In this document: one piece after another, positions 50,482 through 60,356 of the stretch
How the letters are laid out: each line of letters begins with the position of its first letter
How positions within the stretch are numbered: the stretch's first letter is position 1
Source: Campylobacteraceae bacterium
Lineage (GTDB): Bacteria > Campylobacterota > Campylobacteria > Campylobacterales > Sulfurovaceae
Assembly (NCBI GenBank): GCA_027080995.1
Contig: JALWNT010000023.1
Coordinates: forward strand, 1-64,000
Direction of reading: 5' to 3'
Length of the DNA stretch: 64,000 nucleotides
Notes under the pieces: generated by a model
The model's input: the letters and a program-made list of their open reading frames with translations, nothing else
Told to the model about the DNA's origin: nothing
Database searches by the model: none
Position numbers and translations under genes: made by a program

Positions 50482-51090
50482 TTAGTTACAGATCCAATGC
50501 GTTCGTAAAATTTCATCCTCCCCGTTGAAGACCGCCGCTTCGAAACGGTCGCCTTTTTCGTAGGTCGCCACCCCTTTGGGGGTGCCGGTCATGACGATGT
50601 CGCCGTCTTCGAGGCTCATGAAGCTCTGGATCTCGTCGAGGATCTCCAGGGGTTTGTAGATCATCAGATGGTAGTCGGCGTGCTGGGCGAGGGCTTCGTT
50701 GCGGTAGAGCTCGAAGCGGATATCGTCCAAGACCCCGTCGAAGGGGACGAAGGGGCCGAAAACCGCGGCGCCGTCGAAGGCTTTGGCGCGTTCCCAGGGG
50801 AGGCCTTTGGCTTTGAGGCGGTTTTGGATATCGGCGTGGGTGAGATCGAGGCCGAAGCCCAGGCCGGCGATTTTTCCCCCTTCGATCAGGAGGCAGAGCT
50901 CCCCTTCGAAGCGGGTCTCGGGGCCGAAATGTCTGAGCGTCGACGTGACGGCGGAATTGGGCTTGTTGAAAAGCACCATATTCTCGGGCATTTCATTGCC
51001 GAGCTCTTCAATGTGTTCGACGTAGTTGCGTCCGACACAGACAACTTTAGAGGGGGTAATCCGGCGGCCTACGAAAGTAATGGTATTCAT
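50482..51090 (-). CDS. Fumarylacetoacetate hydrolase family protein
   Basis: MNTITFVGRRITPSKVVCVGRNYVEHIEELGNEMPENMVLFNKPNSA; GDIVMTGTPKGVA. Confidence 0.92.
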   Translation of the reverse strand: MNTITFVGRRITPSKVVCVGRNYVEHIEELGNEMPENMVLFNKPNSAVTSTLRHFGPETRFEGELCLLIEGGKIAGLGFGLDLTHADIQNRLKAKGLPWERAKAFDGAAVFGPFVPFDGVLDDIRFELYRNEALAQHADYHLMIYKPLEILDEIQSFMSLEDGDIVMTGTPKGVATYEKGDRFEAAVFNGEDEILRTHWICN

Positions 51091-51176
51091 TGAAATTTTT
51101 CTTCCCTTTCGGACGGAATTTGATCCGAAACGATAGCATAGGGAGACTTCGATCTTTGCCGCATCGGCGTAGGGAT

Positions 51177-52538
51177 CTAGACCGCTCCCTCGTCGATCAT
51201 CGCGTCGGCGACTTTGCGGAAGCCTGCGATGTTGGCACCCATCAGGAGATTGCCTTCGTCCCCGAACTCTTTGGAGGTGGCGTAGGCGGTGTCGAAGATG
51301 TTTTTCATAATGCCGAAGAGGCGGGTGTCGACTTCGGCGAAGCTCCAGCGCTGCATGCTGGCGTTTTGGGCCATCTCCAGCTGGCTGACGGCGACGCCGC
51401 CGGCGTTGGCGGCTTTGGCGGGGCCGAAGAGGACGTCGTGGGCCCGGAGATATTCGTAGGCGTCGGGAGTCGTGGGCATATTGGCTCCCTCGTTGACGAG
51501 GATGCAGCCGTTGGACACCAGGTTTTTCGCATCGATGAAATTGAGCTCGTTCTGGGTGGCGCTGGGAAAAGCGACGTCGCAAGGCAGCGTCCAGACGGCG
51601 TGGCCCCCTTCGGGGTAGTTGTGCAGGGGGATGTAGGTGGCGTCGGGGTGGAGCTCGGCGTATTTGGCGAGGGATTCGCGGCCGACCTCCTTGATCGCTT
51701 TGAGGGTTTTGACGTCGATCCCTTTGGGGTGGTGGATCGTCCCGCGGCTGTCGGAGCAGCTGATGGGGATCGCCCCCATACTGTGGAGCTTTTCGATGGT
51801 ATAGATGGCGACGTTTCCGGCGCCGGAGACGGCGCAGCGCTTGCCTTTGATCTCGTCACCGTGTTGGTTGAGAATGTGTTCGGCGAAGTAGACGGAGCCG
51901 TAGCCGGTCGCTTCCCGGCGGCCGAAAGAGCCGCCCCAGCCGATCCCCTTGCCGGTGACGATCCCTTCGAAATGGGCCGTGAGGAGTTTATACTGACCGA
52001 AGAGGTAGCCGATCTCCCGGGCACCGACGCCTATATCCCCGGCGGGGACATCCCGGGTCTGGCCGATGTGCCGGTGCAGTTCGTTCATAAATGCCTGACA
52101 AAAGCGCATCACCTCCGCGTCGCTTTTGCCTTTGGGGTTGAAGTTGCTTCCCCCCTTTCCTCCGCCGATCTGGAGGTTGGTCAGGGCGTTTTTGAAGATC
52201 TGCTCGAAACCGAGGAATTTGACGATGCCGAGGTTGACCGAGGGGTGAAAGCGTAGGCCGCCTTTGTAGGGCCCCAGCGTCGAGTTAAACTGGACGCGGT
52301 AGCCGAGGTTGGTGCGGATGGTATTGGAGTCGTCCATCCAGGTGACCCGAAAGATGATGGTCCGCTCCGGCAGGACGATCCGCTCCAGGATGCTGTGCTC
52401 CTGATAGCGCTTCTCCTCCTCCAGAAGGGGAACGAGGCTCTCGAAGACTTCGGTGGCGGCCTGGTAGAACTCGGTCTGTCCCGGAGAGCACTCCCGGATG
52501 GAGGCGAGGATCTTTTCGGTGTAGGCTTTGGCGTCCAT
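51177..52538 (-). CDS. gdhA: NADP-specific glutamate dehydrogenase
   Basis: 453 aa; YKGGLRFHPSVNLGIVKFLGFEQIFKNALTNLQIGGGKGGSNFNPKGKSDAEVMRFCQ. Confidence 0.97.
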   Translation of the reverse strand: MDAKAYTEKILASIRECSPGQTEFYQAATEVFESLVPLLEEEKRYQEHSILERIVLPERTIIFRVTWMDDSNTIRTNLGYRVQFNSTLGPYKGGLRFHPSVNLGIVKFLGFEQIFKNALTNLQIGGGKGGSNFNPKGKSDAEVMRFCQAFMNELHRHIGQTRDVPAGDIGVGAREIGYLFGQYKLLTAHFEGIVTGKGIGWGGSFGRREATGYGSVYFAEHILNQHGDEIKGKRCAVSGAGNVAIYTIEKLHSMGAIPISCSDSRGTIHHPKGIDVKTLKAIKEVGRESLAKYAELHPDATYIPLHNYPEGGHAVWTLPCDVAFPSATQNELNFIDAKNLVSNGCILVNEGANMPTTPDAYEYLRAHDVLFGPAKAANAGGVAVSQLEMAQNASMQRWSFAEVDTRLFGIMKNIFDTAYATSKEFGDEGNLLMGANIAGFRKVADAMIDEGAV

Positions 52539-52571
52539 GATCGTCCTTTCAGGGAAATTGGAAAGCGGGGC

Positions 52572-53543
52572 TTATCCGCGCAGCAGGGCGGCAGCCTCCT
52601 TGGCGTGGTAGCTGATGATGATGTCGGCCCCCGCGCGTTTGAAAGCCAGCAGCGTCTCCATCATCACCCTCTCGTAGTCGATGACCCCCGCTTTGGCGGC
52701 CATTTTGAGCATCGAGTATTCGCCGCTGACGTTGTAGACGGCCAGGGGGAGGCGGCTCGCTTCCCGGATGTCACGCAGGATGTCGAGGTAAGCAAGGCCC
52801 GGTTTGACCATCAGGATGTCGGCACCCTCTTTCTCGTCTTCGAGGCTCTCCAGGATCGCTTCGCGGCGGTTGGCGGGGTTCATCTGGTAGCTGCGGCGGT
52901 CGCCGAAGCTCGGCGCGCTCTCGGCCACATCCCGGAAAGGGCCGTACCAGGCGCTGGCGAATTTGGTCGAATAGCTCATGATCGGCAGCATCGCAAAGCC
53001 CGCTTCGTCGAGGGCGGAGCGGATGGCGGTGATCATCCCGTCCATCATTCCGCTGGGGGCGATGAGGTCGGCGCCTGCCTGGGCGTGGATGACCGCCTGT
53101 TTGCCCAGGTTGGCCAGCGTCAGGTCGTTGTCGACGGTCTGCAGGACCGGGTCGAGGATCCCGCAGTGTCCGTGGTCGGTGTATTCGCAAAAGCAGAGGT
53201 CGGTGACGACGAAAAGGTCGGGATGGGCGGCTTTGAGGGCCCGTACGGCTGTGGCGATGATCCCGTGCTCACAGAGGGCATCGCTGCCGACGCTGTCTTT
53301 GACGTCGGGGATGCCGAAGAGGATCACCGCCCGCAATCCCAGGTTTTTCAGCGTGTCACACTCTTTGATCGCTTCGTCGATGCTGAGTTGGAAGACGCCG
53401 GGCATCGAGGCTACTTCGTTGCGGATCCCCTCTCCACTGCGGATGAAGAGGGGGTAGATGAAATCGTCGACACTCAGATGGGTTTCTTGGAGTAGATCCC
53501 GCAGGACGGGAGAGATACGTCGTCGTCGAAAGCGTGCAAACAT
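52572..53543 (-). CDS. hemB: Delta-aminolevulinic acid dehydratase
   Basis: [54 protein letters not shown]. Confidence 0.98.
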   Translation of the reverse strand: MFARFRRRRISPVLRDLLQETHLSVDDFIYPLFIRSGEGIRNEVASMPGVFQLSIDEAIKECDTLKNLGLRAVILFGIPDVKDSVGSDALCEHGIIATAVRALKAAHPDLFVVTDLCFCEYTDHGHCGILDPVLQTVDNDLTLANLGKQAVIHAQAGADLIAPSGMMDGMITAIRSALDEAGFAMLPIMSYSTKFASAWYGPFRDVAESAPSFGDRRSYQMNPANRREAILESLEDEKEGADILMVKPGLAYLDILRDIREASRLPLAVYNVSGEYSMLKMAAKAGVIDYERVMMETLLAFKRAGADIIISYHAKEAAALLRG

Positions 53544-53625
53544 AGATATCCTTCGTTTTTTCGACTATTTTACTCTGTGCATACTGAAGGCGAGGGAGTC
53601 CGGAAGGATAGAGTATAATGCGCCT

Positions 53626-54192
53626 ATGAAACGAATCGAAATTTCCGAAGTAGCTATGCTGCCGACCCGCTACGGGACGTTCAAAATCCAAGCTTTTCGC
53701 GAAGGGTGCAAAGAACACTTGGCCCTCTTTACCGAGACGATGCCCGAGGTTCCCGTCGTGCGGGTTCATTCCGAATGTCTGACGGGCGATGCGCTGGGCT
53801 CGGTCAAGTGCGACTGCGGTGAGCAGCTCCACGCCGCGATGGAGATCATCGCCCGCGAAGGGGGGATGCTGATCTATCATCGCCAGGAGGGGCGCAACAT
53901 CGGTCTGCTCAACAAAGTCAACGCCTACGCCCTGCAGGATCGGGGTTACGATACCGTCGAGGCCAACCATCAGCTGGGCTTCGCCGCCGACGAGCGAACC
54001 TACGAAATCGTCGAAACGATCCTGGAGCATTTCGGGGTTCGTAAACTGAAACTCCTGACCAACAACCCCAAGAAGATCGAATCGCTCAAAAGCATCGAAA
54101 TCGTCGAGCGCATTCCCCTGAAGATCGTCCCCAACCCCCATAACGAAGCGTATCTGCGGGTGAAAAAAGAGCAGATGGGGCATCTGCTTTAA
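53626..54192 (+). CDS. ribA: GTP cyclohydrolase II
   Basis: [56 protein letters not shown]. Confidence 0.97.
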   Translation: MKRIEISEVAMLPTRYGTFKIQAFREGCKEHLALFTETMPEVPVVRVHSECLTGDALGSVKCDCGEQLHAAMEIIAREGGMLIYHRQEGRNIGLLNKVNAYALQDRGYDTVEANHQLGFAADERTYEIVETILEHFGVRKLKLLTNNPKKIESLKSIEIVERIPLKIVPNPHNEAYLRVKKEQMGHLL

Positions 54193-54239
54193 TTTTGAAT
54201 GATGAGTTTTGAATTTTGAATGTGAGAGGTTGATGTCGG

Positions 54240-54887
54240 GTGCGTTTGGAGAGTGAAGAGTTTGGGAAGCTTTTGCGTCGGGAGATGGAGAGAGCGGGGG
54301 TGGAGTGCGACGAGGTACTCTGCCAACGGTTGGAGCGTTTTGCCGGGCTGCTGCGGGAGTGGAACGCTACGCACAATTTGACGGGGGACGACCGGGCGGA
54401 AGCGATCGTCGGCAATCTCGTCGATACGTTGCGGCCTTTGAACTTCGTAGAGCGCTCTGAGACGTTGCTGGATGTGGGGACGGGAGCGGGGTTTCCCGGC
54501 CTGATTCTGGCGGCCGCCTGGCCCGGGACGAAAAGCGTCCTGTGCGAGCCGCGAATGAAGCGGGCGGCTTTTTTGCGCTTTGCGGCGCTGGAGCTGGGGT
54601 TGGAGAATGTGGAAGTGACGCGCAAGCGGGTGGAGGAGCTTAGGCATTCCCCCTTCGAACTGATCACCTCCCGAGCGGTGAGCGAAACCGGGCTTTTGCT
54701 GCGAGTGACCCGGCATCTCAGTGACGCCTCCACCTGCTATCTCTTTTACAAGGGAAGTCAACTCTCCGAGGAGCTCGACGGCTTGCCGGAGAGCCTGGAG
54801 TGCCGGATCGTCGAGGCTCCTCCCCGGCGCTATCTCTATCTCATTCCCAAAGAGAGTGCCAAACGTGATATGATTAGAAAGCATTGA
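54240..54887 (+). CDS. rsmG: 16S rRNA (guanine527-N7)-methyltransferase
   Basis: WNATHNLTGDDR; LLDVGTGAGFPGLILA; SRAVSE; GTG start. Confidence 0.93.
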   Translation: MRLESEEFGKLLRREMERAGVECDEVLCQRLERFAGLLREWNATHNLTGDDRAEAIVGNLVDTLRPLNFVERSETLLDVGTGAGFPGLILAAAWPGTKSVLCEPRMKRAAFLRFAALELGLENVEVTRKRVEELRHSPFELITSRAVSETGLLLRVTRHLSDASTCYLFYKGSQLSEELDGLPESLECRIVEAPPRRYLYLIPKESAKRDMIRKH

Positions 54888-54959
54888 ATCCGACGGAAAC
54901 CGTGTGCGGGATAGTAGCCCGGAAGGTTCAATCGAACAACCAGTGCAAAAAGGAGTCTG

Positions 54960-55298
54960 ATGAAACGCAAAGATCTGGACCTGGAGCATTTCCGGGACAA
55001 ACTGCAAAAAGAGCGTGAGCGCCTGCTCAAAGAGATCGACGAAGTGGCGGAGGATACGCAGGAGCTCGACGTCTCTGCTTCCGAAGCCGAAGACCGCGGG
55101 GACATCGCCGAGATCGACGCGCAAAACGTCATCGATCAGACGGTGCTGGACACGCTCAAAAAAGAGCTCTCCGAAGTCGTAGCGGCGCTCAAGCGCATCG
55201 AGGAGGGGACTTATGGGATTTGCGAAAAGACCGGCCGCCCCATCCCCGTAGAGCGGCTCGAAGCCTATCCGGCGGCGCGCACCGTCGCCGACGCCTGA
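54960..55298 (+). CDS. dksA: DksA/TraR-family protein with degenerate zinc finger
   Basis: Coiled-coil plus YGICEKTGRPIPVERLEAYPAAR; only one Cys remains. Confidence 0.83.
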   Translation: MKRKDLDLEHFRDKLQKERERLLKEIDEVAEDTQELDVSASEAEDRGDIAEIDAQNVIDQTVLDTLKKELSEVVAALKRIEEGTYGICEKTGRPIPVERLEAYPAARTVADA

Positions 55299-55308
55299 GC
55301 CGCGGATC

Positions 55309-55548
55309 ATGCTGCTCAAACTGATCCTCATCGGGGCGGTTCTTTACGGGCTTTACCGCTTGACGGGGGGGCGTCTTCTTCCCGAAGGCGGCTTCAAAAA
55401 ATCCGGAAAGAACGGAAAAAACGGTGAAGAGGAGCGTGACGATGATACGTTGGTGGAGTGTGAAAAATGCTCAACCTACGTCGTCAAAAAAGAGGCGATT
55501 CTCTACAAAGGGAAATATTACTGTTCTCGGGAGTGTCTGCCGAAATGA
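55309..55548 (+). CDS. PP0621-like small membrane-anchored Cys4 protein
   Basis: 79 aa; N-terminal TM, VECEKCSTYVVKKEAILYKGKYYCSRECL. Confidence 0.72.
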   Translation: MLLKLILIGAVLYGLYRLTGGRLLPEGGFKKSGKNGKNGEEERDDDTLVECEKCSTYVVKKEAILYKGKYYCSRECLPK

Positions 55549-55576
55549 ATCCATTGAATGTCAAGGAGTGTAAACG

Positions 55577-55963
55577 ATGTTGATCTTCGGTCATCCGTGG
55601 GTCGATGGACCCCGATTTGTCAAAATCTTTACCGTCGAAGAGATCGACGGGACCCGGGCGGGAGAGATCTTGCTTCTGGAACCTCTGAACGTCTCCATCG
55701 ATCTGGTTCGCCACTGTCAGCGAAACGGTTTGGCGTTCGCGTTGACGATTTCGACGTTGAAAGAAGCGCTCTTGGCCAACGCGCTCGGTGCGGCCTACGT
55801 CCTTTGCCAGCACGAAATAGGGATCGAGATCCAAAAAGTGGCCGAAGAGTATCTCTTCGACACCAAAGTGCTGGTGCTTGTGGAGGAGGAGCGGGAGATC
55901 GAGACGATGGCCCGTTTCGGCATCGACGGGGTCGTTTTCCCCCGTGCGATTGTTCAACAATGA
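55577..55963 (+). CDS. Conserved hypothetical protein
   Basis: 128 aa ORF in same-strand run upstream of pyk; no recognised motif. Confidence 0.7.
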   Translation: MLIFGHPWVDGPRFVKIFTVEEIDGTRAGEILLLEPLNVSIDLVRHCQRNGLAFALTISTLKEALLANALGAAYVLCQHEIGIEIQKVAEEYLFDTKVLVLVEEEREIETMARFGIDGVVFPRAIVQQ

Positions 55964-55973
55964 AAGCGGACGT

Positions 55974-57446
55974 GTGAAAAAACACTGCAAAATTCTAGCG
56001 ACGGTGGGCCCTTCGTGCCGCAGCGAAGAGCGTCTCGAAGCGATGGTCAAAGCGGGGACCAATCTCTTCCGGCTCAATTTCAGCCACGGAGATTACGATT
56101 TTCATCGCGAGTCGCTGGAGATGATCCGCAACGTTCAAAAAAAGACCGGCCTCTTCATCGCCGTGCTTCAGGATATCAGCGGCCCCAAGGTCCGCATCGG
56201 CAAACTCAAAGAGGACGTCACCCTGATCCCCGGCGACATTGTCGAGTTTGTGCGGGAGGAAGTGATCGGCGATTTCAAAGCGCCCCATCATCTGGTCGTC
56301 AGCCTCAACCACCCCGAGCTGCTTGACAAGCTCAAGCCCGGTGAATTGATCTACCTCTACGACGGGATGATCTGCACACGAGTCAAAAGCGTAGGCGAGA
56401 GTGTGATCACCGAAGTGCTCAGCGGAGGGATGCTCTCGTCGCGCAAGGGGGTCAATTTTCCCGATACGCGCCTGGAGATGGATGTCTTGACCGACAAAGA
56501 CAAAAAAGACATCGCCTGGGGGGTCGAGCACGGGGTCGATTTTATGGCCATCAGTTTCGTCCAGAAAGCCGAGGATATCCTGCGGGTCCGCCGTCTGCTC
56601 ACCTCATTGGGAGGCAACCAGGATCTCATCGCCAAGATCGAGAAATTCGACGCGGTCGAAGAGATCGACTCCATCCTTGAAGTGAGCGACGGCATTATGG
56701 TGGCCCGGGGAGATCTGGGGATCGAGATCCCCTACTATCGGGTTCCCGAAGTGCAGAAGATGCTGATTCGCAAAGCCAACACCGCCGCCAAACCGGTCAT
56801 CACCGCGACGCAGATGCTTTTGAGTATGACCCATTCGGAGCGGGCGACCCGGGCCGAGATCAGCGACGTGGCCAACGCCGTCCTCGACGGTTCGGACTGC
56901 CTGATGCTCTCCGAGGAGAGCGCCATCGGAGAGTATCCCGTCGAAGCGGTCAAAACGATGACGGCGACGATCCGCGAAGCGGAGACGGAATACCCCTATT
57001 TCCGGATCCGCCAGCTTCCCTACAACGACGAGATGGATGTCATCGACGAGTCGGCGGTCAATTTGCTGCAGAACATCGATGCCACGGCGATTCTCGCCAT
57101 CACGAGCTCGGGCCAGTCGGCGCGCAAACTCTCGCGCTACCGCCCCCGGCAGCCGATCTACGCGGTGACTCACTCCGAAGAGATCGCCCGCCGGCTCACT
57201 CTGGTCTGGGGGGTGGTTCCGAGCTTCCTCTCCGCCGCCTCCAGCGCCCGGCAAATGATGATCGATGTGATTCGCCGCGGTCTCGAGAGCGGAGTCCTCT
57301 CCAAGGAGGAAAACTACATCGTCACCGCGGGAGATCCTCCGGGAGTCCCCGGGACGACCAACATCATCCGCATCCTTCGCCGCAAAGAGTTGGAGCATTT
57401 CGCCAAAATGGCACAGGAGAAGGGCTTGCCCGAAGATTGGGAGTAG
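55974..57446 (+). CDS. pyk: Pyruvate kinase
   Basis: KILATVGPSCRSEERLEAMVKAGTNLFRLNFSHGDYDFH; MVARGDLGIEIP; ATQMLLSM; GTG start. Confidence 0.97.
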   Translation: MKKHCKILATVGPSCRSEERLEAMVKAGTNLFRLNFSHGDYDFHRESLEMIRNVQKKTGLFIAVLQDISGPKVRIGKLKEDVTLIPGDIVEFVREEVIGDFKAPHHLVVSLNHPELLDKLKPGELIYLYDGMICTRVKSVGESVITEVLSGGMLSSRKGVNFPDTRLEMDVLTDKDKKDIAWGVEHGVDFMAISFVQKAEDILRVRRLLTSLGGNQDLIAKIEKFDAVEEIDSILEVSDGIMVARGDLGIEIPYYRVPEVQKMLIRKANTAAKPVITATQMLLSMTHSERATRAEISDVANAVLDGSDCLMLSEESAIGEYPVEAVKTMTATIREAETEYPYFRIRQLPYNDEMDVIDESAVNLLQNIDATAILAITSSGQSARKLSRYRPRQPIYAVTHSEEIARRLTLVWGVVPSFLSAASSARQMMIDVIRRGLESGVLSKEENYIVTAGDPPGVPGTTNIIRILRRKELEHFAKMAQEKGLPEDWE

Positions 57447-57452
57447 GTCGGC

Positions 57453-58334
57453 TTATGCATCCAGAAGGAGCAGCTTCAAGACCGCCATTCGGACGAAAAC
57501 GCCGTTTTTGACCTGGTCGAGCACCATACAGCGCGGATCGTCGAGGATCTCGTCGCTGATGTCGATGTTGCGCATCACGGGCCCCGGATGCATGATCAGG
57601 ATGCCTCGGTCCTCGAGGAGATCTTCGGTGATGCAGTAACGGCGGGCGTATTCGGAGTAATCTTCGAAAATCGGCTTTTTGTGGCGTTCCAGTTGTGCTC
57701 TGAGGCTGATGATCACGTCGACATCGTCGAGGATCTCTTCGATCCGCTCGTACTGAGGCAGATCGGTCGCCGGAGGCATGAAAGGTTTGGGAGCGACGAG
57801 AGAAACTTCGATCCCCATCCGGCGAAAGAGCCGAATGTCGCTGGCGGCGACTCTGGAGTTGACGATGTCGCCCACGATGGCGACCCGACGCCCCTCGAGG
57901 TCGCCTTCGAACCATTCGTAGAGGGTGTAGAGATCCAGCAGCGCCTGGGTCGGATGGGCGTAGTTGCCGGCACCGGCGTTGATGACCGGGACCATCTCCA
58001 TCTCTGCCAGGCGGGAGGGGGTGTCGTTTTCGCTGTGGCGGACGATCACCCCGTCAGGACCCATCGCGCAGAGATTGGCGAAGGTGTCGTCGATGGTCTC
58101 ACCCTTTTTGGTGGAGCTGCGCCCCGGATCGAGATGGACGACATGCGCCCCCAGTCGCTTGGCGGCCACTTCGAAGGAGCTGCGGGTCCGGGTGGAGGCC
58201 TCGAAAAAGAGGGTGATGAGGAGGCGGTCGGCCAGAAGCGGCGGAGGGAGTTTTTCTTTGAATCGACGAGCGTCTTCGAAAAGCGCTCGGATCTGTTCGT
58301 TCGACAATTGGTCCGTATCGATGAGGTGCTGCAT
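57453..58334 (-). CDS. pyrB: Aspartate carbamoyltransferase catalytic subunit
   Basis: FFEASTRTRSSFEVAAKRLG; HPTQALLDLYTL; MHPGPVMRNIDI. Confidence 0.97.
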   Translation of the reverse strand: MQHLIDTDQLSNEQIRALFEDARRFKEKLPPPLLADRLLITLFFEASTRTRSSFEVAAKRLGAHVVHLDPGRSSTKKGETIDDTFANLCAMGPDGVIVRHSENDTPSRLAEMEMVPVINAGAGNYAHPTQALLDLYTLYEWFEGDLEGRRVAIVGDIVNSRVAASDIRLFRRMGIEVSLVAPKPFMPPATDLPQYERIEEILDDVDVIISLRAQLERHKKPIFEDYSEYARRYCITEDLLEDRGILIMHPGPVMRNIDISDEILDDPRCMVLDQVKNGVFVRMAVLKLLLLDA

Positions 58335-58365
58335 ACTCACTCCTTTCTCTTGGAAGAATTCTATC

Positions 58366-59754
<1,389 letters not shown>

Positions 59755-59908
59755 GACAATCCTTTATCCACTGAAGTTTTGACGCTTTGACTCGAATTAT
59801 ACAGTAGAAGGCACGCCATACCGTGAAGGAGATCGTTATCCGCAAGTCAGGAACGACGAAGAACGAACAAAGAAAAAATATAGAGAGGGATTATGCAACC
59901 TGGGTCCC

Positions 59909-59937
59909 TTGACAGAGTAGACGCTCTTCGCTATTAT
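59909..59937 (+). promoter_or_regulatory. Sigma-70-type promoter for ssrA
   Basis: TTGACA - 17 nt - TATTAT, about 55 nt upstream of the mature tmRNA 5' end. Confidence 0.8.
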
Positions 59938-59991
59938 CGCCCCGGATGGGAAAGACAATCTTCCATTTTCCATTAAAAGATGGGGTTGACT

Positions 59992-60356
59992 TGGTTTCGA
60001 CTGGAGCAGTCGGGACCGTGTGCATGTCGGAGCGGGCCACTCCGTGATCAAGCCCAAACGCGAAATAAACGCAAACAACACAGATTATCGCCCCGCTTAC
60101 GCTCACGCAGCGTAAGTCATAACCCTTTGTAGGGGCCGTCTCACCGGTGACGCCATCTTAACCGGGTTCGAGGCGTCGACCAACCGATGGCTATACCGGC
60201 GGCCTGCCTAAGCCGCCGGCGAACCTTCAGGCTGGTCCTGCGCAGCCTCTGGGTGTCGAGCGAGGCAGGACGAGATCCTATCGACACCGACTAAGCATGT
60301 AGAGTCACGGTTCTGGCTGTTTCAGGACAGGGGTTCGATTCCCCTCAACTCCACCA
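59992..60356 (+). ncRNA. ssrA: Transfer-messenger RNA
   Basis: 5' GGGGTTGA pairs 3' TCAACTCC-ACCA; T-arm GGGGTTCGATTCCCC; tag ORF 60071-60115 encodes ANNTDYRPAYAHAA*. Confidence 0.97.

Noticed and set aside
59836-60106. ORFs overlapping the start of ssrA
   Set aside because: Non-coding RNA region with promoter; peptides have no family character
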